8,713 nt of DNA from JBJXGC01 sp046154545 (GTDB lineage: Bacteria; Chloroflexota; Dehalococcoidia; Tepidiformales; Tepidiformaceae), in assembly GCA_046154545.1 (NCBI GenBank), contig JBJXGC010000352.1:1-8713 (forward strand), written 5' to 3'. The notes under the pieces are model-generated. The model saw only the letters and a list, made by a program, of their open reading frames with translations. It had not been told where the DNA came from and ran no database searches. Each line of letters starts with the position of its first letter. Within the stretch, counting starts at the first letter, position 1. A program made the translations under genes and the position numbers. Positions 1 through 4,415 of the stretch are shown here, piece after piece.

Positions 1-116
1 TCGTCGTCGGCGCCCTGCATGGCGAGTTCCATGAGGTCCGAGCGGTCGGGCGAGAGGCCTGCCTCGAAGAGATGCTTCACCAGCGCCTCGATGGCGTTCC
101 AGTCAGCTTTAGCCAA
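1..116 (-). CDS. Small hypothetical protein downstream of nuoB (partial)
   Basis: Reading leftward, a TTG start at 116 opens a frame that stays open to the window edge, so only the first 38 residues (MAKADWNAIEALVKHLFEAG...) are visible. A clear Shine-Dalgarno GAGGAG (129-124) lies 7 bases before the TTG, in the 18-base gap after the nuoB stop. The gene is therefore almost certainly co-transcribed with nuoB. The visible part looks like a soluble amphipathic helical protein. I do not recognise it. It lacks the usual look of a NuoC N-terminus, although nuoC is the commonest gene after nuoB. It could be a small accessory gene placed between nuoB and nuoC. The TTG choice rests on the ribosome binding site. 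Confidence 0.6.
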   Translation of the reverse strand, partial: MAKADWNAIEALVKHLFEAGLSPDRSDLMELAMQGADD

Positions 117-123
117 GATGAGA

Positions 124-129
124 CTCCTC
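124..129 (-). promoter_or_regulatory. Shine-Dalgarno site GAGGAG
   Basis: GAGGAG on the minus strand, 7 bases before the TTG at 116. It lies wholly inside the short gap after the nuoB stop and decides the unusual TTG start. Confidence 0.6.
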
Positions 130-134
130 GCCGG

Positions 135-797
135 TCACCCGGGGAACGCCGCCCCTGAGTACGGCTGGTCGTAGTTGATGTAGGGCGGGAAGAGGCCCTC
201 GAGCTCCTTGCGGATGGGGTCGCCATCCGGCAGGTAGCGGTGGAACTGGGGCTCGACATCGCGCCGCTGCCAGGCTTTGCCGATCGTGTCCTGCTTGATC
301 TTGTCCTGGAGGAGCATGAGACCGGTGAGCAGCGACTCGGGCCGCGGCGGGCAACCGGGGACGTAGACATCGACCGGGAGCAGCGTGTTCACGCCGGGGG
401 TGACGCTGTAGGCGTAGGCGAAGGGGCCGCCCATGATGGCGCAGCCGCCCATGGCGATCGCCCACTTCGGTTCGGGCATCTGGAGCCAGACGCGGCGCAC
501 GGCCGGCGCCATCTTCCAGGTCACCGTCCCGGGGACGATGAGGAGGTCGGCCTGGCGGGGCGAGGCCCGGAAGATCTCGGCGCCGAAGCGGGCGAGGTCG
601 TAGCGGGGCATGGCGGCGGCGATCATCTCCATGGCGCAGCAGGCTAACCCGAACATCGCGGGCCAGAGCGAAGACCGCCGCGCCCAGTTCAGGACCTGGT
701 CAACGCTCGTGATCAGGAGGTTCTGCTGAAGCTCCTCCTCAACGTCCGTGTGGAGATGGACGGGGAGCGGCTGGTAGATCTTGTTCGCCTGGGCCAT
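135..797 (-). CDS. nuoB: NADH-quinone oxidoreductase subunit B
   Basis: This is the complex I (NDH-1) subunit that holds iron-sulfur cluster N2, the last cluster before quinone, in the peripheral arm at the membrane interface. The 220-residue product has the full family pattern: the paired cysteines C53-C54 in FGLACCAMEM, C119 in AMGGCAIMGG and C149 in VPGCPPRPE supply the four N2 ligands. The stretch around residues 63-90 (MPRYDLARFG, then RQADLLIVPGTVT) is also typical. Length is slightly above the usual 160-200, from N- and C-terminal extensions. The ATG at 797 has no Shine-Dalgarno but sits just after an extended -10 motif, so the message is probably leaderless or nearly so. nuoB is first in its unit: the next gene upstream (868) is divergent and no nuoA is present. 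Confidence 0.95.
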   Translation of the reverse strand: MAQANKIYQPLPVHLHTDVEEELQQNLLITSVDQVLNWARRSSLWPAMFGLACCAMEMIAAAMPRYDLARFGAEIFRASPRQADLLIVPGTVTWKMAPAVRRVWLQMPEPKWAIAMGGCAIMGGPFAYAYSVTPGVNTLLPVDVYVPGCPPRPESLLTGLMLLQDKIKQDTIGKAWQRRDVEPQFHRYLPDGDPIRKELEGLFPPYINYDQPYSGAAFPG

Positions 798-806
798 AGG
801 TTGTGC

Positions 807-815
807 AGTCTATCA
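807..815 (-). promoter_or_regulatory. Probable extended -10 promoter of nuoB
   Basis: TGATAGACT on the minus strand reads as TG-n-TAGACT, an extended -10 element. The predicted transcript start is about base 800, three bases before the nuoB ATG. No good -35 is visible, which fits an extended -10 promoter. The ATG lacks a Shine-Dalgarno site. Confidence 0.35.
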
Positions 816-855
816 CGAACTCCCGGGCTAGAGGCGAGGTTGCGAAAATGCGCGG

Positions 856-861
856 TATACT
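856..861 (+). promoter_or_regulatory. -10 box of the interrupted Uma2 gene (leaderless)
   Basis: TATACT (5 of 6 to TATAAT) ends six bases before the ATG at 868, putting the predicted transcript start on the A of the ATG. No Shine-Dalgarno precedes the gene. A -35 match at normal spacing is poor. Confidence 0.5.
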
Positions 862-867
862 GAGCCC

Positions 868-1134
868 ATGACCGCCGTACGCATGACCCTGGACGAGTTT
901 CTCGCGCTCCCGGAGACGGAGCCCGCGAACGAATTCGCCTGTGGCCGTACTATCCCCAAGCCCATGCCCAGTTTCTTTCACGGGTTTATCGCCGCCTGGC
1001 TCATACGGGTTCTGGGAGACCACCTCGACGCCCACCCGGTCGGGTTTGTCGTCACGGAGGCCCGCCACGCCAGCCGCGCCGAGGGGCGGGCCTACCTGCC
1101 CGATGTCGGCGTTGTCCTCCGGTTTAACCGGTAA
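868..1134 (+). pseudogene. Uma2-family endonuclease-like gene, 5' part, interrupted by IS
   Basis: This is the N-terminal part of a Uma2 (DUF820) protein, a widespread family with a PD-(D/E)XK nuclease fold and unknown biological role. Its start MTAVRMTLDEFLALPETEP has the usual Uma2 opening, and RAYLPDVGVVL near residues 74-84 carries the conserved aspartate region. Genuine coding ends at base 1129. The last codons (Arg and stop TAA at 1132-1134) come from the left inverted repeat of the inserted element, giving an 88-residue stub. The frame continues exactly at 3547 once the element and one 8-bp target copy are removed (...VVLRFN + LPASREALRKG...). Truncation removes the core of the predicted active site, so the stub is very likely inactive as a nuclease. 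Confidence 0.85.
1122..1129. repeat. Target site duplication, left copy
   Basis: GTTTAACC lies directly outside the left inverted repeat and is repeated at 3539-3546. Eight base pairs is the usual duplication length for the IS1595 family. Confidence 0.92.
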
Positions 1135-1154
1135 CTATCCCTTGACACCCCGTA
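1130..1154 (+). repeat. Left terminal inverted repeat (IRL)
   Basis: It matches the right end in 23 of 25 positions. The mismatches are at repeat positions 13 and 15 (T and G here, C and C at the right end). These two bases complete the TTGACA -35 box of the transposase promoter, so the left end doubles as promoter. Confidence 0.93.
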
Positions 1155-1170
1155 CCGTCTGGGGTATCAT
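1142..1170 (+). promoter_or_regulatory. Consensus promoter of the transposase, partly inside IRL
   Basis: TTGACA (1142-1147), a 17-base spacer and TATCAT (1165-1170) make a near-perfect housekeeping promoter. The -10 ends six bases before the ATG at 1177, so the predicted start is the A of that ATG and the mRNA should be leaderless. The -35 lies inside the left inverted repeat. Transposase bound to its own end would be expected to block this promoter; that autoregulation is inference. Confidence 0.75.
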
Positions 1171-1176
1171 CCTCAT

Positions 1177-2103
1177 ATGGAACGGTACACCATCGCTCGG
1201 TTCAACACAGACTTCCCGGACGAAGACGCCTGTCTCGCGCGCGTCCTAAGCTACGTGTACCCCGACGGCATCACGTGCCGGACGTGCACTCGCGTGCGCC
1301 CTCACTCGCGCCGGGCTGGCCGCAAGTCCTACGAATGCGCGTCCTGCGGTACCGAAGTCTTCCCGATGGCGGGGACGATCTTCGAGAAGTCCACGACGCC
1401 GCTGAAGTCGTGGTTCTATGCGATGTACCTCATGGCTCAGACCCGCTGCGGCATCTCCGCGAAACAGCTTGAGCGCGAGCTGGGCGTGACCTACAAGACC
1501 GCGTGGCGGATGTTCACCCAGATTCGCAAACTCATGGACGAAGACGGCGGCCTGCTCCAGGGCGAAGTCGAAGTAGATGAGACGTGGCACGGCGGCAAGC
1601 TCCAGTTCAAGGGCCGTCAGGGTTTCACCGGTCCGGTGCCCGGTTCGCAGTCTCTCGCCAACAAGACGCCCATCGTGGGCGCGGTAGAACGCGGTGGGAG
1701 GGTGAAGGCAAAGGTAGTCTCGAACGTCCGGAAGGGGACGCTGCTGCCGTTAGTCAGCGAGCACATCATGCCGCACGCGACCGTTTTCACGGACGAGCAC
1801 GCAGCCTACAACGACCTTCCGAAGCGCGGGTACGAGCACCATCGCGTGAACCACTCCGCCCGCGTGTACGTGATGGGAAACGTTCACACGAACACCATCG
1901 AAGGGTTCTGGAGCCTGCTCAAGAACGGCATCCGGGGCGCTCACCACGCGGTCGGTGCGGCCTACCTCCAGAGCTACGTTGATGAATACACGTTCAGGTA
2001 TAACCACCGAGACGACACGGCCCCGATGTTCCGGACGCTCTCGCTCCGGACGAATCAGGTTCGTCACGGGCGCTACGGCGTCTACAACCCTGTGGGGGAG
2101 TGA
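1177..2103 (+). CDS. IS1595-family (ISXO2-like) transposase
   Basis: This 308-residue protein catalyses movement of the element. An N-terminal zinc ribbon shows C34-x2-C37 and C54-x2-C57. A helical region follows (FEKSTTPLKSWFYAMYLMAQ, about 69-88), then ELGVTYKTAWRMFTQIRKLM (101-120), which looks like a helix-turn-helix. The catalytic core has D134 (VEVDETWHGGK), D206 (VFTDEHAAY) and E242 in HTNTIEGFWSLLKNG, spaced as in DDE enzymes, and ends with SYVDEYTFRYNHR as in ISXO2-like transposases. Length is normal and no frameshift is seen, so it may be active. The ATG at 1177 is preceded by a promoter rather than a Shine-Dalgarno. Its stop is 8 bases from the end of the convergent 59-residue gene. 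Confidence 0.95.
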   Translation: MERYTIARFNTDFPDEDACLARVLSYVYPDGITCRTCTRVRPHSRRAGRKSYECASCGTEVFPMAGTIFEKSTTPLKSWFYAMYLMAQTRCGISAKQLERELGVTYKTAWRMFTQIRKLMDEDGGLLQGEVEVDETWHGGKLQFKGRQGFTGPVPGSQSLANKTPIVGAVERGGRVKAKVVSNVRKGTLLPLVSEHIMPHATVFTDEHAAYNDLPKRGYEHHRVNHSARVYVMGNVHTNTIEGFWSLLKNGIRGAHHAVGAAYLQSYVDEYTFRYNHRDDTAPMFRTLSLRTNQVRHGRYGVYNPVGE

Positions 2104-2111
2104 GAGGTTTT

Positions 2112-2291
2112 CTAGGACGCAACGATGCTGCGCTTGGGAAAACCGACAAGCCGTGGTTCGCGGTGCTCGCGTTGCGCCGTCTCAAGCTCCTCCGGTCGGC
2201 ACACGAGAACCACGTCGTCCTCTTCCCTGACTGCTACGCGGGTGATGATCTCCCCGTCGTAAGCGACGAGTCGGACTATGTCTGCGGCCAT
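2112..2291 (-). CDS. Small hypothetical protein (59 aa), cargo of the IS
   Basis: The ATG at 2291 opens a 59-residue minus-strand frame ending in TAG at 2112: MAADIVRLVAYDGEII..., a middle part VVLVCRPEELETAQ, and an end LVGFPKRSIVAS. The composition is protein-like: a beta-rich N-terminal half with alternating hydrophobics, one cysteine (C31), then a charged helix and a GFP-K/R turn. The plus-strand reading of the same DNA looks much less like a protein. A G-rich run about nine bases before the ATG may serve for ribosome binding. It is convergent with the transposase (8-base gap) and divergent from the DUF5343-like gene. I cannot assign a function. A small regulator or partner of the DUF5343-like protein is possible but is inference. 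Confidence 0.6.
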   Translation of the reverse strand: MAADIVRLVAYDGEIITRVAVREEDDVVLVCRPEELETAQREHREPRLVGFPKRSIVAS

Positions 2292-2307
2292 GGATCGGCC
2301 CCCCGGA

Positions 2308-2353
2308 TTTCAAGATGCCTCCATGATGCGCCGTTTCAAATGGCAATTTCAAA
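2308..2353. repeat. Three short direct repeats TTTCAA(G/A) on a 13-bp register
   Basis: TTTCAAG at 2308, TTTCAAA at 2334 and TTTCAAA at 2347. The offsets are 26 and 13 bases; the slot at 2321 is not conserved. They lie between the divergent 59-residue and DUF5343-like genes and overlap the possible minus-strand -35. They could be operator sites or chance. Confidence 0.3.
2323..2352 (-). promoter_or_regulatory. Possible promoter of the 59-aa gene
   Basis: On the minus strand, TTGAAA (2352-2347; 5 of 6 to TTGACA), an 18-base spacer and CATCAT (2328-2323; 4 of 6). The predicted start near 2316 gives a leader of about 25 bases before the ATG at 2291. Confidence 0.3.
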
Positions 2354-2383
2354 TTCAGTCCCGGCTCGGTATTGACTTATACT
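2354..2383 (+). promoter_or_regulatory. Possible promoter of the DUF5343-like gene
   Basis: TATACT (2378-2383; 5 of 6 to consensus) with a weak -35 TTCAGT (2354-2359) 18 bases upstream. The predicted start is near 2390, giving a leader of about 74 bases before the ATG at 2464. Confidence 0.35.
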
Positions 2384-2448
2384 CGTTGGTACGGGCAAAC
2401 TCAGTGAAACGGCGATGGTACGAGCCCCTAACGCGAGAAGGACGAAAC

Positions 2449-2454
2449 GAGGAG
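2449..2454 (+). promoter_or_regulatory. Shine-Dalgarno site GAGGAG
   Basis: GAGGAG, nine bases before the ATG at 2464. It is the main reason to prefer that start over an in-frame GTG at 2404 or ATG at 2278. Confidence 0.55.
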
Positions 2455-2463
2455 TACGCAAAG

Positions 2464-3180
2464 ATGGTTGAGGACAAAAAGGACGTAGGCGCCTACATTC
2501 CGTGGAAGACCCTCCTTACGGCAACCGAAGTGCTTGAACAAGGTCTCCCTCAGCGCCTAGATCCGAGCGTGTTTCCCGCGTTCTCCGGGTCGATCAAGAG
2601 CTGGACAATGAGCGCTTTCCGGTTCCTTGGTTTCACCGACAGCGTAGGAAACGTCCAGCCGCGTCTCAAGGCGTGGGTGAACGAGCCCGCGAATCGTCCC
2701 GCTCTCATGAAGGAAGTCCTGCTGGAGAAGTACCCCAAAGTGATCGCTCTGGCTGCTGAGAACGGGACGGTCAACCAAATGAAGGCTGCGATGGGGGAAC
2801 TCGGGGTATCTGGAACCACACTCCAAAAGGCCATGGCTTTCTTTATCAAGGCGAGCGAGTTCGCCCAGGTGCCGCTTCCGAACGCATGGAAGCAAGCGAA
2901 ACTCTCCATGGGTACGACTACCCGCAAGCCGAAGCCAACCGTCGAGAAGCCTGATGACGGCACCGGAAAGAATCGCGACGGGGAATCGAGCGGGACCACG
3001 ACGAAACAGATCGCTCTCGACAGCGGCGGAACTGTCACCCTCACGATCGCTGCGAACCCTTGGACCACTAGCACCAGCGATCGTGATTGGCTGTTCCAAC
3101 TTGTTGACCAGCTTAACGCCTATGAATCGCAACACGGCGACGGCGACGATGAAGATGACGACGGCGACGACGGGGCCTAA
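2464..3180 (+). CDS. DUF5343-like protein with acidic C-terminal tail, IS cargo
   Basis: The product is 238 residues from the ATG at 2464, chosen for the upstream GAGGAG and because the family-like part starts right after it (YIPW at 11-14). Residues about 11-138 resemble DUF5343: YIPWKTLLTATEVL, LPQRLDPSVFPAFSGS, FRFLGFTDSVGNVQPRL, then GVSGTTLQKAMAFFIKAS. A hydrophilic linker (about 145-180) leads to a second module with SGGTVTLTI and DRDWLFQLVDQLNAYE (187-221), then a nearly all Asp/Glu/Gly tail (225-237). DUF5343 has no established function. No signal peptide or membrane segment is visible, so it is probably cytosolic. The gene appears less G+C-rich than the flanking chromosome, in line with foreign cargo. 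The frame stays open upstream to 2278, but that extension looks non-coding. Confidence 0.75.
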   Translation: MVEDKKDVGAYIPWKTLLTATEVLEQGLPQRLDPSVFPAFSGSIKSWTMSAFRFLGFTDSVGNVQPRLKAWVNEPANRPALMKEVLLEKYPKVIALAAENGTVNQMKAAMGELGVSGTTLQKAMAFFIKASEFAQVPLPNAWKQAKLSMGTTTRKPKPTVEKPDDGTGKNRDGESSGTTTKQIALDSGGTVTLTIAANPWTTSTSDRDWLFQLVDQLNAYESQHGDGDDEDDDGDDGA

Positions 3181-3182
3181 TC

Positions 3183-3203
3183 CGGCCTGACAGGGGGCCG
3201 TTT
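3183..3203 (+). terminator. Weak terminator-like hairpin after the DUF5343-like gene
   Basis: CGGCC (3183-3187) pairs with GGCCG (3196-3200) across an 8-base loop and is followed by TTT. The short stem and short T run make this a weak call. Confidence 0.3.
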
Positions 3204-3208
3204 AGGGA

Positions 3209-3258
3209 CAAAAGAGAGGGCGGGGGCCTGTTGGTTTACGAGGCCAACCCCCGCCCTC
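3209..3258 (-). terminator. Strong rho-independent terminator for the 61-aa gene
   Basis: Eleven perfect pairs, GAGGGCGGGGG (3216-3226) with CCCCCGCCCTC (3248-3258), plus an inner TTGG/CCAA. On the minus strand the stem is followed by TCTTTTG (3215-3209), a U-rich tail. It starts 25 bases after the stop of the minus-strand gene at 3283. On the plus strand no U tract follows, so direction is clear, though the stem may also slow plus-strand transcripts. Confidence 0.75.
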
Positions 3259-3282
3259 AGAAGGGAGGTTCTGCTATGGCAG

Positions 3283-3468
3283 TTACGCTCTGTCGGCCGG
3301 GGTGCATCCGGTGGCATCCGAGGCTCTTGTTAACGCTCGCCTGATAAGCGCATCCAAGGCCGCAGGGTTGAAGCCCTCGTCCTGCAACTCAGCGATCTTC
3401 GGATCGCGCAGCGCCCCGGTCTCGTAAGACGGCCGGGGCTTCTCTTTGTCTCGCGGTGTGCCACCCAT
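3283..3468 (-). CDS. Small hypothetical protein (61 aa), IS cargo
   Basis: From the ATG at 3468 the minus strand encodes 61 residues: a basic N-terminus (MGGTPRDKEKPRP), a central helix-rich part KIAELQDEGFNPAALDALI, and a short tail ending TPADRA. A TACTCT hexamer preceded by TG ends six bases before this ATG, the same spacing as at several other starts in the window. A GTG at 3504 would add 12 residues but lacks such a signal. The strong terminator just past the stop supports a real transcript. The gene reads inward from the right end of the element, opposite to the DUF5343-like gene. I do not recognise the family; antitoxin-like or regulatory roles are only guesses. Confidence 0.55.
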   Translation of the reverse strand: MGGTPRDKEKPRPSYETGALRDPKIAELQDEGFNPAALDALIRRALTRASDATGCTPADRA

Positions 3469-3474
3469 AGGTGT

Positions 3475-3482
3475 AGAGTACC
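3475..3482 (-). promoter_or_regulatory. Possible extended -10 of the 61-aa gene (leaderless)
   Basis: The minus strand reads GGTACTCT, preceded by T at 3483, so TG-G-TACTCT forms a weak extended -10. The hexamer occupies 3480-3475 and ends six bases before the ATG at 3468. The hexamer itself matches only 3 of 6, so the call rests on spacing. Confidence 0.3.
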
Positions 3483-3513
3483 AGCGTTCGCATCGCTCGA
3501 CCACCCTAACATT

Positions 3514-3538
3514 TACGGGGTGTGAGGGGATAGTTACC
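3514..3538 (-). repeat. Right terminal inverted repeat (IRR)
   Basis: Inverted relative to 1130-1154 with 23 of 25 matches. Where the left end has TTGACA, this end reads CTCACA, so it lacks the -35 box. Confidence 0.93.
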
Positions 3539-3546
3539 GTTTAACC
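3539..3546. repeat. Target site duplication, right copy
   Basis: GTTTAACC, identical to 1122-1129, directly outside the right inverted repeat. Confidence 0.92.
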
Positions 3547-3851
3547 TGCCCGCCAGCCGGGAGGCCCTGCGAAAAGGTCCCTTGGAAATGCGGCCGGACT
3601 TGGCGATCGAGATCCTTTCGCCCGACGACCGTCCCGGGCGAGTGGCCGACAAACTCGCATTCTATCTGCGTACGGGCGTCCCGCTTACCTGGATTATCGA
3701 CCCGGGCGAGCGGACGCTGACGGCCTACCGGCCGGGCGAGCCGCCCGTCCTCCACACCGTGACGGATGTCGTCCGCGGGGAGCCGGTGCTCCCAAACTTC
3801 ACGCTCGACCTTGGCAATCTGTTCGCCGAACTGGATGGGCTCGGAATCTAG
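3547..3851 (+). pseudogene. Uma2-family endonuclease-like gene, 3' part
   Basis: This is the C-terminal half of the gene beginning at 868. It holds the most diagnostic Uma2 motifs: RPDLAIEILSPDDRPGRVADK with the PD...E of the PD-(D/E)XK-like site, the KLAFYLRTGVPLTWIID segment, and the C-terminal strand region VLPNFTLDL. Joined to 868-1129 it gives a 188-residue protein of normal family length with no other damage, so the IS insertion is the only visible lesion. Alone, the fragment could start at TTG 3582 or ATG 3588, but no ribosome binding site or promoter points to this. Confidence 0.85.
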
Positions 3852-3867
3852 CCGGGCGGTTCGGCGC

Positions 3868-3873
3868 TATACG
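3868..3873 (+). promoter_or_regulatory. Relic -10 box of the second Uma2 copy
   Basis: TATACG ends six bases before the ATG at 3880, the same arrangement as TATACT before 868. It suggests that the start region of a second Uma2 gene is preserved here. Confidence 0.4.
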
Positions 3874-3879
3874 GTCATC

Positions 3880-4064
3880 ATGGCCGTTGCCACCGTCATC
3901 GACCTGGATCATCGACCTCGACGACCGCACGCTGACGGCTACCGCCCGGGCGAGCCGTCCATCGTCCACCAGTCGCCCGAGGTGGTTGGCGCGGGACCAG
4001 TACTCCCCGGCTTCGCGCTCGACCTCGCACGCCTTTCGCCGAACTCGACGCGGTCGGACCATAG
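3880..4064 (+). pseudogene. Degenerate second Uma2-family gene (internal deletion, two frameshifts)
   Basis: From about 3902 the DNA parallels 3690-3851 of the preceding Uma2 gene. TWIIDLDDRTLTA is in one frame, YRPGEPSIVHQSPEVV...VLPGFALDLARL in the next, and FAELDAVGP with stop TAG (4062-4064) in a third. Two single-base deletions, near 3939-3941 and near 4033-4036, explain the shifts. The ATG at 3880 with a -10-like box and a short MAVATV start lies directly before the C-terminal part, so the middle of the gene (about 120 residues) appears deleted. An open frame runs from 3880 to 4104 but mixes frames relative to Uma2 and is unlikely to be functional. Confidence 0.7.
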
Positions 4065-4100
4065 CGACGGGAGCGGGCGTCCTGAGGCCAGAGCTGGCGG

Positions 4101-4307
4101 TTAGCGCGCGCGCTGGGTGTGGTACGAGCCGTCGTTGATCGGCTCGTCGATGTAGAGTTCGCCGTTGCGGATCTTGATGTTGTAACCACAGTCAGGGTTC
4201 GTGCAGACCCACGCCTTGAAGTGGATTGGGGCGCCCTGGCTGCCGAAGTCCGAGAAGGGCACCAGGTCTCCATCGTCACATTTACGGCATTTTGGAAACT
4301 CGTACAT
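4101..4307 (-). CDS. Small zinc-ribbon protein of unknown function
   Basis: This is a 68-residue protein, MYEFPKCRKCDDGDLVPFSD..., with C7-x2-C10 near the start and a C-x4-C pair (VCTNPDCGYN) about 30 residues later. That is the four-cysteine pattern of a zinc ribbon, followed by beta strands NIKIRNGELYIDEP. Such small ribbons often bind nucleic acid or proteins; no specific role can be read. The ATG at 4307 is chosen because GGAGGGG lies five bases before it; TTG 4325 and GTG 4322 are in frame but fall on or before that site. A good promoter lies just upstream, so it forms its own unit, separate from the ABC permease that ends at 4416. Confidence 0.8.
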   Translation of the reverse strand: MYEFPKCRKCDDGDLVPFSDFGSQGAPIHFKAWVCTNPDCGYNIKIRNGELYIDEPINDGSYHTQRAR

Positions 4308-4336
4308 CCCGGCCCCTCCCACCAATCGGAGCGGCG

Positions 4337-4365
4337 ATCCTACCAGCCGGACTTTACCCTCGCAA
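4337..4365 (-). promoter_or_regulatory. Promoter of the zinc-ribbon gene
   Basis: On the minus strand, TTGCGA (4365-4360), a 17-base spacer ending in TGG, then TAGGAT (4342-4337): both boxes match 4 of 6 and the -10 is extended by TG. The predicted start near 4330 leaves a 23-base leader that includes the GGAGGGG ribosome site. Confidence 0.5.
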
Positions 4366-4379
4366 TGCGTCTTTTTGAG

Positions 4380-4397
4380 CCGGGGCGGCGTCCCCGG
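4380..4397. terminator. GC hairpin after the ABC permease, no U tract
   Basis: CCGGGG (4380-4385) pairs with CCCCGG (4392-4397) across a 6-base loop, 18 bases past the permease stop. On the minus strand it is followed by CTCAAAAAG, not a U run, so it is at best a non-canonical terminator or a message-stabilising stem. Confidence 0.25.
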
Positions 4398-4415
4398 ACT
4401 GCCCGCCCGGACGGG

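Larger units (their letters stand above)
1130..3538 (+). mobile_element. Complete IS1595-family element with three cargo genes
   Basis: The element is 2409 bp, bounded by 25-bp imperfect inverted repeats (1130-1154 and 3514-3538, both starting GGTAACTATCCC inward) and flanked by direct repeats GTTTAACC. It contains an ISXO2-like DDE transposase at 1177-2103, then three further genes: a 59-residue protein (minus, 2112-2291), a DUF5343-like protein (plus, 2464-3180) and a 61-residue protein (minus, 3283-3468). A simple IS1595-family element is around 1 kb, so over half of this one is cargo. Members of the family with passenger genes are known; I do not know of this cargo set. Matching duplications, near-identical ends and an open transposase frame suggest a fairly recent insertion. 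Confidence 0.93.

Noticed and set aside
2100..2375. 91-residue plus-strand frame after the transposase
   Set aside because: It has no ribosome site, and the minus strand over the same bases gives the more protein-like 59-residue product.
2278..2463. N-terminal extension of the DUF5343-like gene from ATG 2278
   Set aside because: The added 62 residues look non-coding, overlap the promoter-like TATACT and the 59-residue gene start, and a clear GAGGAG precedes ATG 2464 where the family-like sequence starts.
2550..3135. Minus-strand open frames across the DUF5343-like gene
   Set aside because: They mirror the codon structure of the plus-strand gene, have no start signals, and do not read like proteins.
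3216..3258. Large hairpin as an attachment site or IS end
   Set aside because: The U-rich tail on the minus strand and its place just past a stop codon fit a terminator; the element ends are set by the inverted repeats and target duplication.
868..3851. Two separate small genes at 868-1134 and 3582-3851
   Set aside because: They are halves of one Uma2 gene: the frame, length and target duplication all fit a single gene split by the IS.
3766..4104. 112-residue plus-strand frame spanning the two Uma2 remnants
   Set aside because: Its first part is a shifted frame of the first Uma2 gene and the rest is the frameshifted second copy; no single protein is implied.
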